From a bacterium (lineage in GTDB: Bacteria > Cyanobacteriota > Vampirovibrionia > Obscuribacterales > Obscuribacteraceae): a stretch of 64,000 bases of DNA. Shown here piece by piece: positions 8,037 to 15,705 of the stretch. The position numbers and the translations under genes were made by a program. The stretch is from positions 248,001 through 312,000 of the forward strand of contig WGMS01000001.1 of assembly GCA_016124935.1 (NCBI GenBank), read 5' to 3'. Under the pieces are notes generated by a model that saw nothing but the letters and a program-made list of their open reading frames with translations, was not told the DNA's origin and made no database searches. Within the stretch, counting starts at the first letter, position 1. Every line of letters starts with the position of its first letter.

Positions 8037-9248
8037 GTGAGCATCTCCGGTTTAGAATTCCTGGCTTATCTATTCTCCCTGCTCGTCCTCGAGCTGGCGG
8101 CGAGAGCCTGGATATTCAAAAGTCTGAATAAAGAAGAAGATTCTGCCACCGCTTTGAACAGCCAGAGAGAAGCTTTGCGTCCCGCGGAAATAGCATATTT
8201 AATCAGAGGCGGTGATACCACCCATGCCCTTATCGTCTTAGCTGCCGACTTGATGCAAAGGGCGCTGAAGCGTGGTGATGATATGAGCTTTTTGAATCAG
8301 CTCACCGACTACGAGAAAAACATGTGGACAGTCACTAAAAAGGCTCTAACCGACTGGGCGCAGCAGAAAGCGAAGCAGACTATTCTAGGCAATGCGCGCA
8401 ATCCCATACAGATTGCCAAACGGCTCTCCTTCCTTTATCGCTTCATAACAAGCTCACTCAGTACGATGATAAAGGATTCTATAAACGATCCCAATAGATT
8501 GCGGAAGTACTTTTCCGCCCAGGGGCTGTGGAGAATCATCGCCGATTTCACCGGCGCCGGATACAGACAGGCTTTTGAAAAGGAAATTCGAGAGACCCTT
8601 CTGAGAAGAGGACTTCTCATTGAAGCAGCAAGAAGAAAGAAACATGCCTCGCTTCTGTTGACCGCTTCCATTCTTGGTTTTGCAGGGGTATTTATAGTTG
8701 CCGCCCTGGCTTTCAAGACCTGGTATCTGGCCCTTGTCCTTGGAACAGGCTCGCTTGTCGCTGCCGCTATCTTTCGGACAGTCCTGATTGCACGCCAACT
8801 TCTGCCATTCTATGAAGAGCTTGCGGTGGTGGCAAATCAGATAGAGAGAACCTCCAGGCGACTCAATCTGGTAAAGTTCTTGCTTCGATCTGTGGACACG
8901 CTCAACTGGTTGGTTGCGATCCTGCTTGGTGGCATTATATCGGTGCTGGTGCTTACTCTGGCTAAACTGCTCTATTTTGAAGGCGGCGGCGACCTGGTCC
9001 TTGGTTATCTCGGTCTTTTTGTCGCCAACTTCGCCTGTGTCGATTTACTGTTCAAGGCTCTTGATCTGAGCTTCAACGATCAGCCAAGCGCCAGCGCCAG
9101 GGAAGAGATTCGACTTCTGAAAGAGGATCTCAGAGAGATTAAGCCGCTCAATTCTTTCAAAGAATACCTGGACAGTCAGGTATACAATCCGAAGTTTTCA
9201 CGACTGATTGCCGTCTATGGCATCGAGACCCTTTTTATTCTTGCTTAG
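8037..9248 (+). CDS. Multi-pass membrane protein (TIGR04222-like N-terminus)
   Basis: A 403-residue protein starting at GTG, 41 bases after the receiver gene. It has one N-terminal membrane helix (about 5-25), a cytoplasmic segment with 'LRPAEIAYLIRGGDTTHALI' that resembles the TIGR04222 motif (proline-x-glutamate, AYLxGG), a long helical middle, two helices at about 205-250, and two more near 295-345. The C-terminus is charged. The TIGR04222 resemblance is from memory and not checked. The function is unknown; its position beside a pseudo-receiver and upstream of two kinases suggests membrane signalling. Confidence 0.65.
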   Translation: MSISGLEFLAYLFSLLVLELAARAWIFKSLNKEEDSATALNSQREALRPAEIAYLIRGGDTTHALIVLAADLMQRALKRGDDMSFLNQLTDYEKNMWTVTKKALTDWAQQKAKQTILGNARNPIQIAKRLSFLYRFITSSLSTMIKDSINDPNRLRKYFSAQGLWRIIADFTGAGYRQAFEKEIRETLLRRGLLIEAARRKKHASLLLTASILGFAGVFIVAALAFKTWYLALVLGTGSLVAAAIFRTVLIARQLLPFYEELAVVANQIERTSRRLNLVKFLLRSVDTLNWLVAILLGGIISVLVLTLAKLLYFEGGGDLVLGYLGLFVANFACVDLLFKALDLSFNDQPSASAREEIRLLKEDLREIKPLNSFKEYLDSQVYNPKFSRLIAVYGIETLFILA

Positions 9249-9302
9249 TATAGAGCGCTTTCGACAACTTCTCTTTACATCCAGGTCTTCCCCAACGTAA
9301 AA

Positions 9303-10238
9303 ATGACCGGAGCATATCCTGGAGCCCGTATCAAAAACCAATATAATTTACGGATGCTGTTTGCAAGGAAGAGATCTTTGAAGAAAGAATTTGCCGGTGT
9401 GATAACCGGTGCATCATCGGGCATAGGCAAAGCCCTGGCAATTTACCTGGCTCGCAAATATCGAGCCAGGCTCATTATCACAGGGCGAAACGAAGAACAG
9501 CTCAAAACCACCAAGGAGCTGGTGGAGAAAGCAGGCGGACTGGCGACGATAGTGGTAGGGGACATAGGGGAGGAAGGAGCTGCCAGAAAACTGGTGGATA
9601 CCTGCGTAGAGCAGTTCGGCTCCATCGAGCTTCTGGTAAACAATGCCGGCATGGCTTATCCAGGAAGGGTGCTCAACCATAAAATGGAAGACTGGCGCAG
9701 GGTATTCGATGTCAACTATTTCGCCTGTGTGGAAGCTATCTACGCAGCGCTTCCTCACTTTCTGGAAAATGGCGGGGGCAAAATCGTCAACATCTCTTCC
9801 GTGGCAGGCAAAATTCCTATAGCCGGCTCGGTTATGTACTCCTCTTCGAAACATGCTCTCAACTCTATGTCGGTTGCCATGGGTGCGGAATTGAATTCCA
9901 AGAATATCGATTTCCTCACGGTCTGCCCTGGTTGGGTGAGAACTGAATTCTTCGAAAAGAATCAGGTTGCGGATGAGAAAAATCCAACCCTAATCGCCAG
10001 CAAGAATACCCCTTCGGGACTATTGATGCGCCTTGTGCTCTCGATATCAGCAGAAGATGTGGCGAAAGAAATAGACTCTTATTTAAGAAAAGGCGGAAGC
10101 CATGAAATTATAATGACGGCTCCCGGCAAGTTCTTCGAACGATTGAACGGATTGCTTCCCGGGGTGGTCTGGAATATCAACAAAATGCTGCCCACCGATT
10201 ATGTGGACTCCTCTACAAAGGATAAGGTCAAAACGTGA
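9303..10238 (+). CDS. Short-chain dehydrogenase/reductase (SDR)
   Basis: A classical SDR with Rossmann motif 'GVITGASSGIGKALA', 'LVNNAGMAYPG', catalytic Ser in 'NISSVAG' and the Tyr-x3-Lys pair in 'MYSSSKHAL', so an active NAD(P)H-dependent oxidoreductase is expected. The C-terminal extension (about 250-311) may bind substrate or membrane, as in 3-ketosteroid/3-ketosphinganine reductase relatives; the substrate cannot be named. The start is uncertain: ATG 9303, or the internal ATG at 9354 that begins 'MLFARKRSLKKEF'. Its stop overlaps the next gene's GTG by four bases (GTGA). Confidence 0.9.
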   Translation: MTGAYPGARIKNQYNLRMLFARKRSLKKEFAGVITGASSGIGKALAIYLARKYRARLIITGRNEEQLKTTKELVEKAGGLATIVVGDIGEEGAARKLVDTCVEQFGSIELLVNNAGMAYPGRVLNHKMEDWRRVFDVNYFACVEAIYAALPHFLENGGGKIVNISSVAGKIPIAGSVMYSSSKHALNSMSVAMGAELNSKNIDFLTVCPGWVRTEFFEKNQVADEKNPTLIASKNTPSGLLMRLVLSISAEDVAKEIDSYLRKGGSHEIIMTAPGKFFERLNGLLPGVVWNINKMLPTDYVDSSTKDKVKT

Positions 10239-10903
10239 GCCAGGAAAATGACCAGAACCGGACAGCCGGCGAGCCGACCAAACTGACCTATGATCAGGAC
10301 GCATTTCTAGAACAGGCGGCCAGTTATCGTTTTGCCCTCAAGAAGGAAAAAGAGATTAAGGCCAAACGCCATGCCGCTATGCAGGTCCTGGGAGCAGCCG
10401 CGGTCAATTTTGTGCAGTTGCTCGATCCTAACAATGGCGGAAACTCAGGTGAGGGGCAAAAATCGATTCTCACAGCCAACCTGGCTAACGATGTCATCAA
10501 CATACGCTCCGATAGACGCAGGCTTACCATTACTATACTGAGCGGAGTGAGCAGCGACTGCGAACTTTCCAACCCTAGATATGAGAACTGTGGACAGATC
10601 TTCGTCTACGCCTATCTGGCCGACCAGGATACGGCCTCACTGGTCTCCCGATTGAGAATCTATATCAACGGAGATATCGACGACGGCTTACTGCATAGCT
10701 GGAGCGTGGATGAAGGCGCCGAAGGCTGCTATCCCTATCTCTCAAACCTTATCAACAGCTGCTTATTCGCTCCGGATATGTCCTGGGTGACCGATTCGAA
10801 GCTGCCGCCCTTCTTGACCCATGTTCCGATTGTAAATGGAGAAGTACATTTGGAACATTTACACAGAACTTCGGGCCAATATACGGTCAAACCGGGCAAG
10901 TAA
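10235..10903 (+). CDS. Conserved-looking hypothetical protein, translationally coupled to the SDR
   Basis: A 222-residue soluble protein with no signal or membrane segment. A charged N-terminal helix ('YRFALKKEKEIKAKRHAAM') precedes a mixed alpha/beta region with several cysteines. I do not recognise the family. The GTG overlaps the SDR stop by four bases, implying coupling, and the first kinase gene follows 65 bases later. It might be a cytoplasmic partner or substrate of the kinases, but nothing in the sequence proves it. Confidence 0.65.
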   Translation: MSQENDQNRTAGEPTKLTYDQDAFLEQAASYRFALKKEKEIKAKRHAAMQVLGAAAVNFVQLLDPNNGGNSGEGQKSILTANLANDVINIRSDRRRLTITILSGVSSDCELSNPRYENCGQIFVYAYLADQDTASLVSRLRIYINGDIDDGLLHSWSVDEGAEGCYPYLSNLINSCLFAPDMSWVTDSKLPPFLTHVPIVNGEVHLEHLHRTSGQYTVKPGK

Positions 10904-10968
10904 TATTTACTGCTTATACAATGCAATTCAGTCGGTAAAAGTTACAGAGATAACTCGGTAGAAAGCTA

Positions 10969-12450
10969 GTGGCACAGCTTGAGTTGGCAATACCCTATAA
11001 AAGTAAGCTCTGCAGCGCAGGTATGTTCTGTACTGTGGCGATGATGCCTATCTGGGCGGCACTCATCCCATTCGCCCTGGGCTATTTCACCAGCTCGATT
11101 CTGCGGGGCAACTCCAATATAAGCGGTCTGGAAGCCATTTTTTTCTATACTCTTTTCCTGGCCATACCGGCAATAGGCATAGTTCTATCGGCTGTCTTCG
11201 AGGACAACTTGATAGTGGTCTCGAAAGAAGGGCTCTCTTTTCCTTTGCGCATGCTCTTTAACCTGGGCTTCCGCAGGGAGCGTCTCTGGTCCGAGGTAAG
11301 CCACGCCACCCTATCCGACCCCCTCAGTGAAGATGACAGCGACAGGCTGCTCACCCTGGGCTTCTCCTCCGGTGGCGATGTCCGTATTCAGCTGGGCAAG
11401 ATGAAAAAGCCCGATATAGAACAATTGATGCTCGCTTTAGAAGTCTGGGCAAAGAATATGCCCCGACCGCAAAATCTGATTGAGTTTCAGAACGACCTGC
11501 AAAACACCAACCTGGGCATCGAGAAACTGAGCTACACCCAGATGTGGGAAGAGGAGCTGAGCCGTCGGTTCAGCAATACCAGTTTCATTCCTTTGAAACC
11601 CAACCAGAAACTTATGGCGGACAAGCTGGTGGTGATTCGCCAGCTTGCCTTCGGAGGGCTTTCGGCTATCTATCTGGCGCAGCTGGGCGGCTCTTCCCTG
11701 GTGGTGCTCAAAGAGCTGGTCATTCCACCAAATTCGGGCGAAGCGGCAAGAGCCAAAGCCGAGGAGATGTTCGAGCGAGAGGCGAAACTCTTGGTCAAGC
11801 TCAAGCATCCTCATATAGCCCGGGTGATGGATCACTTTCAAGAAAACGGCCGCAATTATCTTTTGTTAGAGTATGTCCGGGGTCAGGATTTAAGGCAGCT
11901 GGTCAATCAGCACGGTCCCAGGCAAGAATGGCAGGTCCTGAGCTGGGCTTTGCAGATAGCCGACATTCTCGAATATCTGCACGGCAACGATCCGCCTGTC
12001 ATCCACCGGGATCTGACCCCGGACAATCTGGTGCTCAATCACAAGAACGATGTCGTTTTGATAGATTTCGGCGCCGCCAACGAATTCGTCGGCACCGCCA
12101 CCGGTACCTTCGTCGGCAAGCAGTCCTATATAGCTCCGGAGCAGCTGCGAGGCAAAGCGACCCCGTCAAGCGATCTCTATGCCCTGGGGGGCACCATGTA
12201 TTTCCTTCTCACCGGCTCGGATCCAGAAGCGCTTATGGCTTCGGATCCAAGATCTGCCGAGCCGAAAGAGGGAGCAGAAAATCCAAGTGTCTCCGATGAA
12301 ATAGCCGAGCTGGTGCTTGCTTGCACCCAGATGGAAGAGACGGATCGTCCAGGCAGCATCAAGAGAGTGAAAGAGACCCTGGCGGCGCTGAAGGCCAATT
12401 GCCCGGACCCGCCACAGGAAGTGCTCGAAGAGAAGGAAGGGGAGCAATGA
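10969..12450 (+). CDS. Transmembrane Ser/Thr protein kinase with N-terminal PH-like region
   Basis: A 493-residue kinase from a GTG start. Two membrane helices (about 18-40 and 53-72) are followed by a beta-rich segment beginning 'LIVVSKEGLSFPL' that resembles a bacterial PH-like domain. The protein-kinase domain spans about 220-485: glycine-rich loop 'AFGGLSAIY', ATP-binding Lys in 'VVLKELVIP', catalytic 'HRDLTPDN' (Thr replaces the usual Lys), 'DFGAA', activation segment ending 'YIAPEQ', and 'SSDLYALGGTMYFLLTG'. It should be active on Ser/Thr. The kinase gene at 12447 overlaps its stop by four bases and shares the same architecture, so the pair looks like a tandem duplication. Confidence 0.9.
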   Translation: MAQLELAIPYKSKLCSAGMFCTVAMMPIWAALIPFALGYFTSSILRGNSNISGLEAIFFYTLFLAIPAIGIVLSAVFEDNLIVVSKEGLSFPLRMLFNLGFRRERLWSEVSHATLSDPLSEDDSDRLLTLGFSSGGDVRIQLGKMKKPDIEQLMLALEVWAKNMPRPQNLIEFQNDLQNTNLGIEKLSYTQMWEEELSRRFSNTSFIPLKPNQKLMADKLVVIRQLAFGGLSAIYLAQLGGSSLVVLKELVIPPNSGEAARAKAEEMFEREAKLLVKLKHPHIARVMDHFQENGRNYLLLEYVRGQDLRQLVNQHGPRQEWQVLSWALQIADILEYLHGNDPPVIHRDLTPDNLVLNHKNDVVLIDFGAANEFVGTATGTFVGKQSYIAPEQLRGKATPSSDLYALGGTMYFLLTGSDPEALMASDPRSAEPKEGAENPSVSDEIAELVLACTQMEETDRPGSIKRVKETLAALKANCPDPPQEVLEEKEGEQ

Positions 12451-14060
12451 GCAGATCCCAGACCCGGACTCAGTCCTATCCTATAAGCCTGCATTTTGCC
12501 ACCGGAGCCTCCGGCGATGATGAATATCTGATCGAGTACAATCCTTATCATACGACCGAAAAATGGCTATCCAACAGATTCTCTGATCTCAATACATGGA
12601 AAGCCTGGTTCGGTCTATTCGTTGTGATCATCTTCTTTGTCATGGGCGGTCCCGGCAGAGTACAGGAATTCTTCGATAAGAAACCATCCGGTGACGGCAT
12701 TATCCCGCCCGATCTTGTTGGCGGCACCGATATCCCGAGCACCATCGATAACACCGGTCAGGTCCTCAATCTTCCTCAGATCGAAGGAGTGAAACAAGCA
12801 GCCGAAGGGCTGGGCTTCACTTCCATTGCGGTTTTGGGCTTCCTCGCCGGCGCTATTTCCCTGGCGGTGCTTTATATAATTTACCGGGTCACCTCCGAGC
12901 CTACTCACCTGGCCCTCTCAGAAAACGGCATCGCCTGGGAATGGCGACGCACGCTTTTAAATAGAGGCTCCAGGGTCGCCTGGGAGGATGTCAGATCGAT
13001 AGAGCTCTCTTCTCCGGAAGGGAACACCTCGGCTCTCAATTGCGTTATCAATATCAAGACCGAAGCAAAAGAGCCTGTGATGCGGATCAAGCTGGGTGGT
13101 CTTGCCACCCATGATGACCGCCAGGCTTTATTAGATTCTATCGAACGCTGGGCTCCGGATGCCACCCGGGATGCCCAGCTGACCGATTTACTTGCCGCTC
13201 CCCAAGATCAAAGCTATACGGAGCTGTGGCTGGAAGCCCTCTCGGCACCGCCTGATAGAGAACGTCTGGAGCCTCTTTCCGACGGCACAAAAATGCAGGG
13301 CGGCAAGTTTACCGTAGTCGGTCATCTGGGCACCGGCGGTCAGGGCACCGCTTATGATGCTGTTGACGCCGACGGCAACGCGGTGGTGTTAAAAGAGTTC
13401 ATTCTTCCTGTCTATGTCGACATCAATGTCCGCAAACAGGCACTGGATAGAATGAACAACGAGGTCAAGCTCCTGCAAAATCTGGATCATCCCCAGATTG
13501 TCAAACTGATAGATTTCTTCTTCGAAGACCATCGCAATTATCTGGTCCTGGAAAAAATCTCGGGCGGTTCGCTGAGGACCATGGTTGAGAAAGGCAAGCG
13601 CTTCAGCCAGGAAGAAGTCATTGCACTATCCATCCAGATGGCCGAGATCCTGTCCTATCTCCACAGCCTCTCACCGCCGATAGTGCACAGGGATTTCACC
13701 CCGGACAATCTCATGCTGCAGGAAGACGGGCTCTTGAAACTGCTCGATTTCAATGTGGCTCAGCAGAAGACTTCGTCTGTGACCTGTACGGTGGTGGGTA
13801 AACAGGCTTATCTGCCTCCGGAACAATTCCGGGGCAAACCCTGCTCCCAGAGTGACATCTATGCCATGGGTGCCACGATGTACTTCCTGCTCGTGGGCGA
13901 AGACCCCGATGCCATCACCAGCTCGCATCCGGCAAAAGTGACAAAAGTAGAAGAGAAGCTCGATGCCCTGGTGGCAAAGGCAACAGCACTGGAGCTTGAG
14001 AAGCGCTATCAAGACGCGCACTCGATTCTGGAGGACTTGAAAAATCTCGCCCAATGCTAG
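12447..14060 (+). CDS. Transmembrane Ser/Thr protein kinase with DFN in place of DFG
   Basis: The track extends this ORF into the upstream kinase; the ATG at 12447 overlaps that gene's stop (ATGA) and follows a strong GGAAGGGGAG, giving 537 residues. Architecture matches its neighbour: two helices (about 50-68 and 130-150), a PH-like beta segment beginning 'LALSENGIAW', then a kinase domain from about 275. Motifs are 'LGTGGQGTAYDA', 'VVLKEF', 'HRDFTPDN', 'LLDFNVAQ' and 'YLPPEQ'. The Mg-binding Asp is kept but the DFG glycine is Asn, which may change activation-loop behaviour rather than abolish catalysis. The two kinases may phosphorylate each other or share a target. Confidence 0.88.
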   Translation: MSRSQTRTQSYPISLHFATGASGDDEYLIEYNPYHTTEKWLSNRFSDLNTWKAWFGLFVVIIFFVMGGPGRVQEFFDKKPSGDGIIPPDLVGGTDIPSTIDNTGQVLNLPQIEGVKQAAEGLGFTSIAVLGFLAGAISLAVLYIIYRVTSEPTHLALSENGIAWEWRRTLLNRGSRVAWEDVRSIELSSPEGNTSALNCVINIKTEAKEPVMRIKLGGLATHDDRQALLDSIERWAPDATRDAQLTDLLAAPQDQSYTELWLEALSAPPDRERLEPLSDGTKMQGGKFTVVGHLGTGGQGTAYDAVDADGNAVVLKEFILPVYVDINVRKQALDRMNNEVKLLQNLDHPQIVKLIDFFFEDHRNYLVLEKISGGSLRTMVEKGKRFSQEEVIALSIQMAEILSYLHSLSPPIVHRDFTPDNLMLQEDGLLKLLDFNVAQQKTSSVTCTVVGKQAYLPPEQFRGKPCSQSDIYAMGATMYFLLVGEDPDAITSSHPAKVTKVEEKLDALVAKATALELEKRYQDAHSILEDLKNLAQC

Positions 14061-14100
14061 AGCGATTATATTATGCGGTCTGATTGCCTCATCACAGACG

Positions 14101-14646
14101 ATGGCACAGATTCTGGCTGCAGAACATTACCAGAGCTGGTATCCGTCTTCTATCGCCCTTCCAAGTGGACTCAATTATCCCTGTGCGCTCACTCCCCTGC
14201 CCAGGGATTTGCCTGGTATACCCGCCGCCGATAGGGCTTACATAGATCATGTTTACAGTATGATCCTCAAATGCGTTCAGGCCAAGACCGCAATGCTGGC
14301 CTCCTTGAACGATCCAGATAAAGTCAAAGCGGCTTATTCCAGATATTATTACGATACGAAAGCGGCCATGGATAAAATTCGATCCGAGCCCACTCCTAAG
14401 GGACTGGAGGGCTTTCGCAATCAAGTTCTCAAAGCGATTGGTCTACAGATGGTCTTTTTCGACAAGGCGACAAAACAGGCTCAGGCCAGGATACCCTTCC
14501 AATCTATAATGACTATTCCGGAAGGCAAGCAAGCCTCGGGCGCGCTTATTGCCGCCTGGGGCAAAATGACCGCCCGTTATCCGTCCTGGAGCAAAGCCAC
14601 CAAAGATAGTATCTATCACCATCTCTGCGCCCTGGATCTTTTCTAG
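14101..14646 (+). CDS. Hypothetical protein, probably secreted (true start may lie upstream)
   Basis: From the ATG the product has 181 residues beginning 'MAQILAAEHYQSW', and no family is recognised. The same frame stays open upstream to about 14041 and encodes 'IILCGLIASSQT' just before the ATG. Together these read as a signal-peptide core with a cleavage site after 'AQILA'. No ATG, GTG or TTG exists in that extension, but an ATT at 14065 could initiate. Either the start is non-canonical or the ATG form is cytoplasmic. It closes the kinase cluster and converges on the TPR gene, the two stop codons overlapping within CTAG. Confidence 0.6.
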   Translation: MAQILAAEHYQSWYPSSIALPSGLNYPCALTPLPRDLPGIPAADRAYIDHVYSMILKCVQAKTAMLASLNDPDKVKAAYSRYYYDTKAAMDKIRSEPTPKGLEGFRNQVLKAIGLQMVFFDKATKQAQARIPFQSIMTIPEGKQASGALIAAWGKMTARYPSWSKATKDSIYHHLCALDLF

Positions 14647-15611
14647 ATCTCTTTTTCGCGAAGCAGCGAGATCTTGGTTTCGAGCATATCGGCATCCTGC
14701 TCTCTATCTGTGCGCCTGAGCAGATCGACCAGGTTCTCCATGGTGGCGGCGACACTGGGATGATCAGGTCCCAAGGCCTCTTCGTAGATCTCGATCGAGC
14801 GGCGGTAGAGGGATTCTGCCCTGGCCAGGTGATCGGAGTGGTGGTAGATCCAGGCAAGGCGGCTCAAGCTCTCGGCGACTTTAGGATTACCGGGACTGAG
14901 AGCCGCTTCTCTTATCGCCAGAGCACGACGATGAAAAGCTTCCGCCATATCGAGCTTATCAGATGAGGTAAATAAAGAGGCAAGGTTGGTGAGGATCTCG
15001 GCCACTTCTGGATGCTCCGGTCCAAAAAACTTCTCGTGGATTTTGAGAACCTGGCGGAGCATCAGCTCCGCTTCGGAAGGTCGTCCATGATCCCGGTAGA
15101 GCAGACCAAGATTGAGCAGCACTTCGGCCACCTCGACATGATCGTCACCCAGAAATTTCTGCCTTATATCCAGGGCTCTTTTGAAGAGAGGCTCGGCTTT
15201 CTCCACACGCTGCATGGCGCGATAGAGTTCTGCCAGGTTGTTGATGGCAGAAGCCAGCGACGGATGCTCTATGCCGAGACTCTTTTCCTGGATGGTAAGA
15301 GCCTGGCGAAAGAGAGGCTCGGCATCCTGCAATTTGGCCTGGGCGAGATAGACCATGGCGAGATTATTCATGGCAGAGCCGATATCCGGATGATCGACAG
15401 CCAGAACCCGGTCTCTTATGACAAGGGCGCGATCCAGAAAGATTTCGGCTTCATCGAAACGGCTTTCATGATAGAGGAGTAGACCGATAGAGGTCAGATA
15501 GTCGGCAAGTTCGGGATTCTCAGCCCCAAGAGCCTCTTCCATCTGGGGAAGAAGCGACATGAGCGCTTGGATATTGTCGTTCATATCTGCCTGGGCTTCG
15601 GATTCTGGCAT
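14643..15611 (-). CDS. Kinesin-light-chain-type TPR protein
   Basis: A 322-residue protein without signal peptide, made of about six 42-residue TPR_12-type repeats. Each carries 'LNNLA' or 'MNNLAMVYLAQ' followed by 'AEPLFRQALTIQEKSLG' and 'EHPSLA', the kinesin-light-chain pattern. It is a cytoplasmic protein-interaction scaffold of unknown partner. The final three bases share sequence with the convergent gene's stop. It lies downstream of the spermidine-synthase-like gene on the same strand with about 95 bases between. Confidence 0.85.
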   Translation of the reverse strand: MPESEAQADMNDNIQALMSLLPQMEEALGAENPELADYLTSIGLLLYHESRFDEAEIFLDRALVIRDRVLAVDHPDIGSAMNNLAMVYLAQAKLQDAEPLFRQALTIQEKSLGIEHPSLASAINNLAELYRAMQRVEKAEPLFKRALDIRQKFLGDDHVEVAEVLLNLGLLYRDHGRPSEAELMLRQVLKIHEKFFGPEHPEVAEILTNLASLFTSSDKLDMAEAFHRRALAIREAALSPGNPKVAESLSRLAWIYHHSDHLARAESLYRRSIEIYEEALGPDHPSVAATMENLVDLLRRTDREQDADMLETKISLLREKEI

Positions 15612-15705
15612 GTCTTTATCGAGCTTAGCCGTGCATATTAGTTTTTTGCCGTATTGGGAGCGATTCCTAACATATCCTCGAAGGAATTCTAAAGATCACT
15701 TATTA

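Noticed and set aside
11544-12299. 251-aa ORF inside the first kinase gene
   Set aside because: Same strand but different frame from the kinase, whose motifs are complete; the peptide is Ser/Arg/Gly-rich shadow sequence.
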